From contig OX381706.1 in assembly GCA_947462335.1 (NCBI GenBank), forward strand, positions 14,112,784 to 14,176,783: a DNA stretch of 64,000 nt, written 5' to 3'. The notes below the pieces were generated by a model. It saw nothing but the letters and a program-made list of their open reading frames with translations. It did no database searches and was not told the DNA's origin. The stretch comes from Harmothoe impar. Taxonomy: Eukaryota > Annelida > Polychaeta > Phyllodocida > Polynoidae. A program made the position numbers and the translations under genes. This document shows, in pieces, positions 1 through 12,300 of this stretch. Each line of letters begins with the position of its first letter. The stretch's first letter is position 1.

Positions 1-968
1 TAAATGGAGCAGTGGGGCCCAGTTTGTAACAAGTGACTATGACAAATGATCTAGTTCGAGAAGTCAGGATAATGTTTTAAGTCGAACAATGACTTAGTAT
101 ACAGTTCACAAAACCTTAGTGTGGAACTCGAATATAATGTACTTTAGTACAGTGGACACCTCATCAGGTTTGTTTGCATTTAGTCCCCGGGTATATAGCT
201 GGTTCTTATTACGTTACATTTGACACACAAAGAGAGTCACTCCTTTTTTATATGCGTGGATATACATACGGTATACCTCATCAGGTTTTAGAAGTCTCTG
301 CTTAGATATGATTAGTTTTCTGTCCCTTCTTTTGAAAGTCAGTCCTATGTAAGGGTACCTCGTCAGGTTTATGTAATTTTCTCAATTTATGTATCAGTGT
401 TTTAGGAATACAGTTTAGCTGGTACTTGAAGTGTTGTGGATGAATAAAATTTATACAATCAAATTTTTGATGTGGATGACATAGCGTATGTCATTTTATT
501 ATAGAATGTTATAGGTTCATTTATTCACCATTTTGGTATTGGAACAGCAATATATCAGTAAATCAATGTTAAGAAATATGAGGTAGATTAAACCTGAGAA
601 AATGTGTTTTGTTTTCGGTATTATAAAAGCTATAATAACAGTAAACTTCAATTTAACCTGAGTAAAACAGTGTTTCAATAAGAGTATAAAGCTGTCCTCG
701 GATTCTTTTTTTTTTGTCAAAAACTACCGGTAATTGCCAACATCCCCCTTGTACATGTTGGGGGTAAAAACGGGATATTTGAATCCAAACATCAAAAATC
801 TTTTTCTTTTTCAATACTCTTTTTTTTTCAAAATGGCGGCTCGATACCTGTAGATTGTAGCATGGGGTATAGTATACATATCCCTGATTCTAGATTTGGT
901 TATATTATGGACACAAAAAAATAATGAGATATTGATATCTGTGATACCCATGACATCCCCTGGCGTAC
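1..968. other. Inferred TAB1 intron 2, no exon seen
   Basis: The sequence left of TAB1 coding exon 2 has no open stretch resembling the next TAB1 segment (start of the PP2C-like fold) on the minus strand, so that exon should lie left of the window. It is AT-rich, with a short repeated motif around 160-370 (pieces like cctcatcaggttt). Short ORFs here show no family similarity. Confidence 0.5.
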
Positions 969-1966
969 CTAAAGTGAATGCTCCTATCCTCAAACTCGTG
1001 GTCCTCACAGCGGAAGCCGTCCTCCCGGTACGTCTGGTTGGTGGAGAAGCCGACACCGGAGAGGTGGCAGACCGGCAGGTCATCCGTCCAGCTCAGACTG
1101 TGGTCCTGAAGCAGTTACCGTACCGAGACATCTTAAATTTTGATTAGTGTAAATTATGTACGGTAGATTATAAGACATGGAAAAGTTACTGGGTAGTCCA
1201 TAGATCGACGTGGTGCTGACCCCCCCCCCCCCCTCTATTTGAAGCACCCTGGCTTGTACACTAATTTCACAACGTCTATTATACTGCCCTCTCAGCCTCA
1301 GCCAGCGTCTATCCTACCAGTTGGGAGCAGGCTGCCATCCTACCCCAATTATACACATCTTTCACCTACCGCTGTCAACTATAGTTACCCCTTTGTCTTT
1401 GCACTTTGACCTAGATTAGAATCTGTCTGTTCTTGGATGTTTATTGACCACTAGTGGCAATACACACCCATTTACACCACCAAGCTGGTGCAAATACTAT
1501 TTGAAATAGGTAAGCCGATACAAAGGGTACCTGGTAGTGAAGATATATATCTTTACCCCCCCCCCCCCGCCCCCCGGTCGACTGGGGGGGGGGGGGGTAG
1601 CTCTGTGGCGAAGGGTACTTCTATATTTACTCGTATAAGAGGGGGTACCGTCTTAGTCGTATGTACGGTTAGGGGGGGGGGGGTTATCAACAGGCCTAGT
1701 TAGTACATGTAGGCCTACAGTATTTCATTTAACTGTTCAGAGACTAAGTTTAGATTGTTTAAAATGTAGGTGAGTCAGTGACAGTCCCAGTCACTCACTG
1801 AATCATGTCAGTGTGCCAATCAGGCACAATGGAACAGTGTCAGTATGGCAGTAAAATCAGTTGCCCAAACCTAACGTCAAGTTTATATCAAACGTCCACA
1901 ACTTACCATGTGTGCCCGGGGGGTCGGGGAGCCCGACGAGCCCACTGACAGGCGATGGGATGACAT
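969..1966 (-). CDS. TAB1: TAB1 homologue, 5' part (coding exons 1-2)
   Basis: Partial gene on the minus strand. Coding exon 1 is 1907-1966 (ATG at 1966-1964, 20 codons, then a GTAAGT donor). Coding exon 2 is 969-1105 (acceptor ...TTCAG, donor GTACGC, ends two bases into an Arg codon). Exon 2 encodes LSWTDDLPVCHLSGVG followed by an acidic, Asp/Glu-rich stretch. This matches the very N-terminus of TAB1 (TAK1-binding protein 1), where SWTDDLP-CHLSGVG precedes the PP2C-like pseudophosphatase domain. TAB1 binds and activates the kinase TAK1 (MAP3K7) in TGF-beta, BMP and innate immune signalling. The remaining exons lie beyond position 1. The start is chosen because it opens a phase-0 exon with a good donor and gives an N-terminus of vertebrate-like length. 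The 0.8-kb intron has poly-C/poly-G tracts near 1556-1600 and 1672-1683. Confidence 0.82.
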
Positions 1967-2944
1967 TTTGTGCCACAAAAACACAAAACAATCTTCCAAA
2001 ACTTGCTCAGCCTCCCGGAAGTACGCTGGTTCTGCTCGCCGGCACCAGCTTCAGTCGTGTAGTTCGGCAGGCAGCCACCAGAGGTCAGCGCTACCGGATA
2101 ACAAGCGTTCCCGCCACACAAATGAGCAGGAGCCAAGATGGGCATTTCTCGTTGAGAACAAAGAGCAGATCTAGGGTTGTCTCTTATCCATATATCAAAT
2201 AATAACGTGAAGACAACAAATGGGAGTTCATTGCATTTTTTAGGGAGGGCCGGGTCATTATTCAACTATTAATGACGGGAGCCTTGGTGGATTGGGAGGG
2301 GGCTATTAACAATATACCAGAGGCCCGCAGAGGCGGGATTGGAAGAAAACATGTCACCCCTTTTAGGCTTTTGACCTCAAAGGGGGGGGGGGGGGAGGGC
2401 AAAGCCAAAGGGGGGGGGGGGGAGTATTCAAAAGAACTCGTCAAACCCTCTCAAGGGAGGGGGATTGACCTCACTCTTTCCTTCTCCTCCATAGATAAAA
2501 CGACCACTCCCATTTGTCAAAATTGATACTTTATATAAAATGGGGACACAGACATTCACAAAACTACATGTACGGTATTCGAAGTTATAAGCACACACAC
2601 CCCGTTTTTGGCCGATTTTTATACTACAAATAACCAAAGATATATAAGTGGGTGACTGTGGGAGGTGCAGGGCTTCTGTACCCGGCCTCTCCAACCCGCT
2701 AGCCGGCTGTTGTAGCCAAGTTTTACTGTAATTGTATAGGAAAAATACCCTTTTCGTGGCCAAAAAGTGCTCCTTATGAACGATTTTCTATGATAATTGC
2801 TCCTTCTAACAGTTTTTTTTTACTATAGAAAAGCATGGAGAAAATAATGGCAGAGCAAATGTGCTCCTTATAACCGTCTGCTCCTTATATCCGTCCTCCT
2901 TATAACGAGATTCTACTGTAATAAATACCGACAAGCAAATCATT
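1967..2944. other. TAB1 upstream / NUP85 downstream spacer
   Basis: Roughly 1 kb between the TAB1 start codon and the probable NUP85 cleavage site. It must hold the TAB1 5' UTR and promoter. The stretch just upstream of the ATG (1967-2170) is open and GC-richer. G-tracts at 2381-2420 and a MITE at about 2755-2921 occupy the rest. No TATA box is convincing. Confidence 0.45.
2755..2921. mobile_element. MITE fragment, 'gctccttataac' family
   Basis: The sequence carries repeated gctcctta motifs and ends in ttataacgagattctactgta. The same family lies at about 15275-15427, sharing the ttactatagaaaag core and the ending cgagattt-actgta. The terminus resembles the TACAGT-AA-TCTCG ends of pogo/Tigger-like elements, by recollection of that group. 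Confidence 0.5.
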
Positions 2945-3395
2945 AACTGGTTTGTAATCAATATTTTATTTCAATCAAACATCTTTCATTTTATACTCAT
3001 CCATTCATAAAGTGTCTTCACTACAAATATACATGTATAATAACAATGGCCGGGACCATTGGCACAATCACGAAGACGCGTTCAACAATATACATTTTGA
3101 CAGTTACATAAGGAGTGGATCTTGTGTTCTTTTCTATAAGCAAAGGACAGCATTATCCACACATCCGATATATATAATATACAACCCCCCCCCCCCTCCC
3201 AAACCACATAACTGCTTCCTCAAAGTACATGTAAATTCTCATTTTTTTCACCGTGCTGCCATGTATGGTCCTATTTTGCTGTTTTCAGATACCTTTAATT
3301 TCAACACATATTAAAATGTACAAAAAGTGTGTCCATGTGACCCCCCCCCCCCCCCCCACCCACACCGATAACTTTAATACATTGTGGCGGGTCGC
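2945..3395 (-). other. Probable NUP85 3' UTR
   Basis: Follows the NUP85 stop codon on the minus strand and ends shortly after an AATAAA signal at 2970-2965. It contains two C-tracts on the plus strand (3183-3197, 3341-3357). The exact cleavage site is not visible. Confidence 0.5.
2965..2970 (-). terminator. AATAAA poly(A) signal for NUP85
   Basis: Plus-strand tttatt reads AATAAA on the minus strand, 426 bases past the stop. It is the best canonical signal before the upstream region of TAB1. Confidence 0.5.
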
Positions 3396-6300
3396 TCATG
3401 TTCGTAGGGACCCTTCGTGAAGTATTGCTCGGGACAAGTTTCGTGCGAGCGCCAACCGCATCAGTGAGATCTTGTCTTGGTCACCTTCACTCTGTAAAAC
3501 AAACAATGTTATATTTAGATGCAGCATGATAAGTGATTTTCCAACAAAGAAACCGCGAGGTTCTCACACAAAAAGAAAATCGAAAAACTGAAATTCCCAG
3601 GTTTTCCTCACCAGAAATATCCGTTTTCCCTGATATGAAAATTGATGGAATCTAGAAAACATATCTTCGTGTATTTTGTTTATAATAAATCTGACATTTC
3701 TTATTTTCTCTGGACTTTCCCTGACCATCATTATCATTCCCACACTTTCCGCAACTACTTCTGTAGTAAAAGTAAATATCATAACTCAACCCACCATGGT
3801 TTTAGAAGACTTGTCGTTGTCATTATTTTGTGGTGACATTTCATCGAGTCGTTGTTTCAGCGATAACTCTTCCAGACAGTGCATTAACTCGTAGGTCTGC
3901 TGTGTGTCAAATATCACCTGGAATACGAGAAACATTTTATTTAATTTTAAATTTTTTTTTTACGAGTACGAGAAACCTTGTATCACACTCTAATAGTATA
4001 GACACTAATAATGTAGACACTGATAATGTAAACATTAACAATCTAGACACTAACAATCTCTTATTCAAAAACCCTTTTATATGTCACATATATAAAGATG
4101 TATAAATACAATACATGTACTTCGTTAATACATGTAGATGTAGTTTGCACCATGGCGCTTTAATGTTTTAAGGACGACGGCTTAACTAACTCCCATGTGA
4201 ACCATGCCGACCCTTCAGGAGAGTATCAACCCCGTAGGGTCAGCATGATGCTTGAATGCAGCACTGGCGAGTTGCTAGGGCTACATTCATGCATCATGAC
4301 GACCACGGACATGATGCATTAATGTACTATGCGGCCCTTACAGGGTTAAATACTCACATCTTCAGCTTCCAACAGGGGCAGTGCGTCCATGAGAAGAGTC
4401 ATCCAGAACCTGAAATTGAAAGAAATGATTCTTTTCTTCAAACAGATTACGATTTGACTAAGGCCACTTAAAATCAATTATCAGCTTTGCGGACACTTTT
4501 TAGTAAAAAAGGGTGCGGGAGGGCGCTTTTAAAAAAAATTTGTTACACTTTTTTCTGGAGGGCGGGAGGGCCTTTTTCTTTTTTTCTAGAAAATTGACAG
4601 TTTGCAATTGGAAAATAGGTCTAAAAACCCCTTTTAAATTAGGTTTCTACCCTTATTATGAGCTGAGATATTGATCATTTTGCAACTTGTCTTTGGATTT
4701 TTTTTAGGTGCGGCCATTTTAGGCCTTATTTTTCTTAAAAGGTGAAAAAACACCCATGCGGCCCTTTTTAGGGGATGCGGGCGCTGTACCATAGTGTACG
4801 CAAAGCTGATAATCAATTTTAAGTGGCCTAATACAAATTTAACTTTTATGTACGGTCAGAGATGTCACTCCCTGGTCAACAAAAGTAGATCTTGGTCAAG
4901 GAATAATTTAATACCAGGGATGAAACTGACCAATATACCGGTAAGAAAAAAATTGAGATGTTCAAATGGACATCCCTAAATAAGCTTCTCTATCGGTGAG
5001 CACAGGGCTTAATGACATAGAAAATTGTAAAAATTCAGGGAAAAACTTGAATACTTTCATCCCTTTATTACAGTCATTCCAGAAAAAAGAGTCTCACAAT
5101 GGTAAGAAATAGACAGAGGTCCACGATAATCTGTCTGAACGACAGGTTTCTCCACGAGTGGGACCTTGGGCCGCATCAGACGAGGCGGAGTCAAGTGTGA
5201 TGCGGCCCAAGGTCCCACGAGTGGAGAAACCAGGAGTTCAGACTGATTAGAGCGGATCTCTGTGTTTATTTCATGTAATTATTGATAAATTATATCTGAA
5301 AATGACATTTAAAGATTGGTTTCATAGGTATTTCTGTGACATCATCATGGAGAAACAGCCCATGGAGAATGAGCATCAGTTTCTCCACGGGGGTGTGGAG
5401 AACGGCCATTCCAGTACTTTAGCATAGTAACTTTGTTTCTCCACATGGAATAAAAGTGACATCTTTGTACAAGTGTACTTGATGTTGGAAGACTGTATTG
5501 TACAGAAGACTTCAGGTATCCACTTACTTTTTGGGCGCTAGTTTAGCGGTGAGTAGGGACAGTAGGAGGGAGGCGGCGGCGGCAAAGTCCCCGTCCTCGT
5601 ACATACGGTGAAACTCGCGGTATTTACCTGTAACGTCAACCACCACATCAGGCACCATTTGTATATGGTAGCGGTTCACACATTTGTCAGTCACAGTCTT
5701 AACTGACATTTAACTGACAAGTTTAATTCCGTCAATTCCCATGTATAACTCGAATCTCTCATTTTTATAAGTGCACCCAGACATTTTTTTAAAATTTAGA
5801 AGTCAAATAGTGCCTTCTGGTGTTTCTTGTGGCATTTATAAACTGTTGCATAAAATGTCGTTAAAACTTACTTTTAAGTGAACTTTTCTCAAAAGCTAGG
5901 TATTAAATGACTTTTAAATAATGCCAAAGGCATGATGCATTACAGCATTATACCGTCCTCAACGGGTTATACGGGACTAGTGCATTAGGCTATGGGGGCT
6001 GCCATCTTGGCTCAGAGCAATGCATTGTGGTTAGGCCCCCGACTCTAGAGCAGTGCATCATGGGCGAATTTCTTATCAGCCCCTTTGTTCTAGGTGTGAG
6101 GGGAGGGGATTAGCCTGATAAGGAGATGGAGTTTAGCCCCCGACTACCTGAGGTACCAGGATGTGCTAGTCCCGTATAGAGTTAACATCGACAAGACTTC
6201 AGCTAGTTACCTAGGAATGTGAGGTTGGGGCTGAGCAGCATGTCCGACCCCAGGTGGTCGATGAGGTCCAGGTTGCTGAAGTCTCCCGTCTCACTGTACT

Positions 6301-9300
6301 CTGTCAGGAACCTGCAACACCGACAGCATCATTTACATTTTCTTTATTTCTTTATTTTTTTAAATCAATTTTTTTATGACGTGAAGCTTCACACATTAGG
6401 CTCAGTCTCATGAGTTTGTAACAGTTCAAACGTCTTTGACCGGTGGCGTCTTTGACCGGTGGCATCTTTGACCGGTGGCGTCTTTGACCGGGTATGTGAT
6501 TAAAATGAAGAAAAAAGTAGTATATAGTAAAGAAATTTAAGCTTCAACTTCTTCATGTAATAAACAGTCTATGGTTGTTTTACCCAATTAAAAAAAATAT
6601 TTTAATGCACATATTAAGGGTTCCTTTTGGGCTTTTTTTTTTCAGCCGGTCAAAGACGTCACCGGTCAAAGACGACGCCGGTCAAAGACGTTTCAACTGT
6701 TACAAACTCATGAGACTGAGCCAGTAACATAAATATATGAAATATATCAATTTTAGATAATGCCTCGAAATGATGTGTTATAACATATTATACAATAAAT
6801 TTACCCATTTCTTTACTATACACTACCTTTTTCTTCATTTTAATCACATACCCGGTCAAAGACGCCACCGGTCAAAGACGCCACCGGTCAAAGACGTTTG
6901 AACTGTTACAAACTCATGAGACTGAGCCATTAACCCTTTAAGGGCAGTATTAGGTTGTCATGATGCATGAATGCAGTCCTAGCAAGTAATTCGCCAGTGC
7001 TGCATTCAAGCATCATGCAGACCCTACTGGGTTGAGACACTCCTGAAGGGTCGGCATGATGCACCAATACAGCACTGGCGAGTTACTCGCCGGGGCTGCA
7101 TTGGTGCATCATGACAACAAATGTCATTTTTTAGCGATCATTCTCACGCTTCAGAACTGTATTGACCCGTGATGCTTGAATGCAGCCCTGTTGAGTTACT
7201 CACCAGGGCTGCATTCAAGCCATATTTGTTAGTTAAAAATACAAAGCATTCTTAATAATTACTACACAATTATGACGTACATACAGACCTTCTGTTATTC
7301 ATCTAAATGTATTATTTGATAATTATATACATGTACTTTCTTAATGATTTTCTTCTTTTTAACAGTGACGGATCTTGTTATGGACATCTAGGAAATGCAA
7401 TGTGTATTTTAGGAACTCACTTTTCTGCTAAGAACGTGATGAAAGCTATATCCTGAAAAGAAAGAAGAAAATATGAAAGGGATGTTATATAAGACCGCTT
7501 AAAAAAGATTTATCAGCTTTACAGACACTTTCCTGAAAAAAGGGGTGAGGGCGGGAGGCTTTTTATTTTTATTTTTATTTTGTTTTTGGTTGACGAGGGA
7601 GGTGCTTTTTTTAATTTTTATTTACTAGTTATTGTTTATAATGTATTATTTCTATACATTACAGTACAAATTCCAATTATCAACCATGTAATTTAGATGT
7701 TCCAAGTCATAGACAAAGGGATATTAAAGGGGTAATACAGTACTTTAATTATGTTTCTACACCAAATAATAGCTGAGATATGAAATTCTTTGTTTTAAAG
7801 GCGAATTTTCTCAGTGGATGCGGAATTTTTATTTATTTTTATAAAGAAAATTGCACTTAAAAGCAATGATGCGGCCCCTTTAAAATGATGCGGGCAGTGT
7901 CTGTAAAGCTGATAATCTTTTTTAAGTGGCCTAAACAGTTCGACTGTGATTATTGTTGAGCAAAACGCTTCTTTGAGCGAAGGTGGTACATAACAGATAC
8001 TTTGTACATTTCTTTTGCTTTAAAAAAAAACACCTTTATTTTAAACAAGGTTCATGACAAGGTAGCTCTGGCTAGTGTAATGAGGTACCCCTATTTGTGA
8101 TTCTGAAGTCGTAGTTTTTTGTTTTGCCCGACAAGAAATATATCACAGCGTTCTCTTATCTCAATATATTCCTTGATATTTGAGGCCATCAGAAATATAC
8201 CACAGGGAATTATCCTCAACTTAAATTTGCGCGAGTCACCTTTGAGCGGAGGGCCCAGGACAGAGCGGACCCGAGTCGGTTTGTGTGCAGCGCCCGCATA
8301 CCAAGCACCTTACAGATGGACCGCACTGAAACAGCAACAAACTCTAATAAATATCACACACCACTTTGTACATAGATGTTTATCATTATAAGTTATAAGC
8401 ATACAAAATGGCATTCAGCATATATAAAGATTGAACGTGTGATTTACATCACAAATGACTCAGGGTCAGGGTGATTTAGTGATTGAACCTGCAAATTATT
8501 TTGGGAACAATGAATTATTTGTCAATTCCGAGAGCAGCATCGTATTCCTGGCTCAAATCTACCCTCAAATCATATGTCACACATGTATGTTATTCAATTT
8601 CAGCAAAGCAAGTGTGTGGGAGAAAGTAGGTGTGTGTGGGAAAGCAGGTGTGTTTGGGAAAGCAGGTGTGTGTGGAAAAGCAGCTGGCTGTGGGCATCAT
8701 AGCCCAGCTGCCCGCGTCCTCAGCTCTACATCTCCGCCAAAAAGCGAGTTGATCAGAGCTTAAACAGTGCCCCTGGCGTCGGTTACTGGGGCGTGCAGTG
8801 GTGTAGATGATTTTGACCCCAAAAACCATCTCACCTACCCTTCCTGTAGAGATAGCATGCACCCACTCCTGCCACTCTGTCTGCGTCCCACCTGACCCCC
8901 CCCCCCCCTCTGAGCCCCCACCCTCATGCGAGCAAACCCCACACCATAACCTCACATACCCCTACCCCACATACCCTCCACCGATCCACTCCACCCTGTT
9001 GGGCCCTGGTCCTGCAAACCGGTGATGCTAGGGATCTTAATGATCTCTGTTAAAATATCTACATTTACTGTATCTGTCCACACATTTATATAATTCAAGA
9101 TAATTCAAGATTCTTGAAGAGAAATATACAAAAAGGTCTTACAAAAAACGTCTCACCTGACATTACAAGATAGCTGCCATTGACTTAGCATTGGAAATGT
9201 GTGGACCGTAATGTAGACAAATGTCCACCTTAGTAGTTAAGTGTTTAATTTCTCAGAATCACATTTTCCTGAAATTTTGTGACATTTTTTAAATTGCATA

Positions 9301-12300
9301 TTTGGAGGGGTTGAGATAGGATATTTGCAATATTCTTTGGGGTACCATGTAGGGGAGTGTCCGATTGTTTAAAGCCATTTGTCAATATGTCTATAGAATG
9401 AATATTTCCTAGGTAAAATCCACTCTAAAGTTGATTGACTGACTATCTTGAAAAGGGTGCTCCAAACCGTCGCAAAAGACTCTGGGTGGTAACCCTGAGT
9501 CAATTATCATCGTAACAACCTTGTGTTCTGGAAGAGCTTGCCTTAGGGCTATATCTATGGCATGTATAGTGTCCATATTACCATAGTGGGCGGGAGATTT
9601 TACTGAAAAGCCCCCCCCCCCCACCCCTCCAAAATATTAAATGGTCACTCCCCAAATAACAAGTGAGGGCTTCGTTAACCCAACCTCTAAACTTATTAAT
9701 CAAGGAAAAATAGCATTTGAAGCAAGGGCACCTACCCAACATATCGCTGCATATTCAGCTGCATATTCATACAGTGGGGGGGGGGGGGGTGACCTTTGGG
9801 GTGACCTTGCGGTTGATAAACCCTACAACATCTACCTACCCTGGTCGTTCATGGAGCGGTGCTCACAGCTGCAGCACCCCGCGTACCTACCCTGGTCATA
9901 GTAATGGCCGCGCCCACATGACAATATGCTTGACCCCTATAGCGTGTACCTACCCTAGTCGTAGTAATGGCCGCGCCCACATGACAATATGCCTGACCCC
10001 TATAGGATCTACCTACCCTGGTCATAGTAATGGCCGCGCCCACATGACAATATGCTTGAGCCCTATAGCGTGTACCTACCCTGGTCGTAGTAATGGCCGC
10101 GCCCACATGACAATATGCTTGAGCCCTACAGGCCTTTACGTACCCTGGTCGCAGTAATGGCCGCGCCTACATGACAATATGCTAGCCCCCTATAGGATCT
10201 ACCTACCCTGGTCGTAGTAATGGCTGCGCCCACATGACTATATATGCTTGACCCCTATTATAGCGTGTACCTACCCTAGTCTTAGTAATGGCCGAGCCCA
10301 CATGACAATATGCTTGACCCCCTATAGCGTGTACCTACCCTGGTTGTAGTAATGGCCGCGCCCACATGACAATATGCTAGCCCCCTACAGGCCTATACGT
10401 ACCCTGGTCCCAGTAATGGCCGCGCCCACATGACAATACGCTAGTCCCCTATAGGATCTACCTACCCTGGTCGTAGTAATGGCCGCGGCCACATGACAAT
10501 ATGCTAGTCCCCTATAGGATCTACCTACCCTGGTCGTAGTAATGGCCGCGGCCACATGACAATACGCTAGTCCCCTATAGGATCTACCTACCCTGGTCGT
10601 AGTAATGGCCGCGGCCACATGACAATATGCTAGTCCCCTATAGGATCTACCTACCCTGGTCGTAGTAATGGCCGCGGCCACATGACAATATGCTAGCCCC
10701 CTATAGGATCTACCTACCCTGGTCGTAGTAATGGCCGCGGCCACATGACAATATGCTAGCCCCCTATAGGATCTACGTACCCTGGTCGTTCATGGAGCGG
10801 TGCTCACACAGCTGCAGCACCTTGTGCGCCTTTTTCTCCGTCTCCAGGGGCAGGTGGTCGATGAAGTGCTCCAGGTACGACCTGCCACAAACACACAGAA
10901 CATAAGATGTAGGTCTACAATTACAGTAAAAGCCCCATTTTATATCAGGGGTATTTTTCGCCATAGGGCGGACTTTCCCCTATTATTAAAGGCTGAGAAA
11001 CCTGTGATCGCCAAGTTTTCTTTTGTAAACATGCTTTGATACATCTATAATTGATAGTCTTCCCGTACCAATGAATTTAATCTTTGATACATCGTTATAC
11101 AGTCAAATTCTAAAATGGTATAAATTTTAGGATTCCCACAGAAATTCCCTAAAATGTATTTTTCCATGACTTTCACTGAATATTTTAAACTTTAAACCTA
11201 CAAAAAATAATAATAATCTAATCCTTAGCTTACCTCCCGAACTGCTGGCAGTGGTCCAGGTAATCGGCGGCGATCTGCCACAGGCTGCAAAGGAGACAAC
11301 AAGGATAAGAATCTAGGAACATGGACGTACCCACTAGGCCCCTATCTCTTTGATAAAATGTTATTCAAGGCTTCATGTCCATTTGTCATCATGGTGCACC
11401 TATGCAAACTATATGGATATGTATCAACTCTGCATGGTCAAGATGCATTAAATCACTACACTATATTGGTGTAAGGTATAAGAGTTTTTATATGAAGTTG
11501 GACATGTGTCTCACCTGTGGTGGGACATGAGTCTTACCTGTGATGGGACATGAGTCTTACCTGTGGTGGGACATGAGTCTTACCTGTGGTGGGACATGAG
11601 TCTTACCTGTGGTGGGACATGAGTCTTACCTGTGGTGGGACATGAGTCTTACCTGTGGTGGGACATGAGTCTTACCTGTGGTGGGACATGAGTCTTACCT
11701 GTGGTGGGACATGAGTCTTACCTGTGATGGGACATGAGTCTTACCTGTGGTGGGACATGAGTCTTACCTGTGGTGGGACATGAGTCTTACCTGTGGTGGG
11801 ACATGAGTCTTACCTGTGGTGGGACATGAGTCTTACCTGTGGTGGGACATGAGTCTTACCTGTGGTGGGACATGAGTCTTACCTGTGGTGGGACATGAGT
11901 CTTACCTGTGATGGGACATGAGTCTTACCTGTGGTGGGACATGAGTCTTAAGTACCTGTGGTGGGACATGAGTCTTACCTGTGGTGGGACATGAGTCTTA
12001 CCTGTGGTGGGACATGAGGCTGGTAGCGTACTCCAGTAACAGGAACTCACGCAGGTTAGACCCGAAACTGAAAGTAGCATAGAGACAGTTAATTACAATC
12101 CATTTATATAGTATCACTTGTATTTTTTTTAAAGATTTTTATATTTATATATATTTTCTTCAAATACTGCAAAATCATACCATGATATATATTCAAGAGA
12201 TCATACACTGTTATATTAACCATACGGCTAAACAAGACTTTAAAGTATACTTGATTCTTGATTGATTGATTGGTTTTCTTTTATTTATACTGAACATGAA

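Noticed and set aside
2272..2763. Overlapping ORFs on both strands upstream of TAB1
   Set aside because: They run through G-tracts and repeat sequence and show no family features.
9717..10744. Repetitive ORFs ([10 protein letters not shown] and [12 protein letters not shown] types)
   Set aside because: Translations of the 63-bp intronic array with no independent start or homology.
11505..12001. CRISPR-like regular 23-bp repeats
   Set aside because: There are no unique spacers, the repeats are head to tail, and the context is a spliced animal gene. It is a minisatellite.
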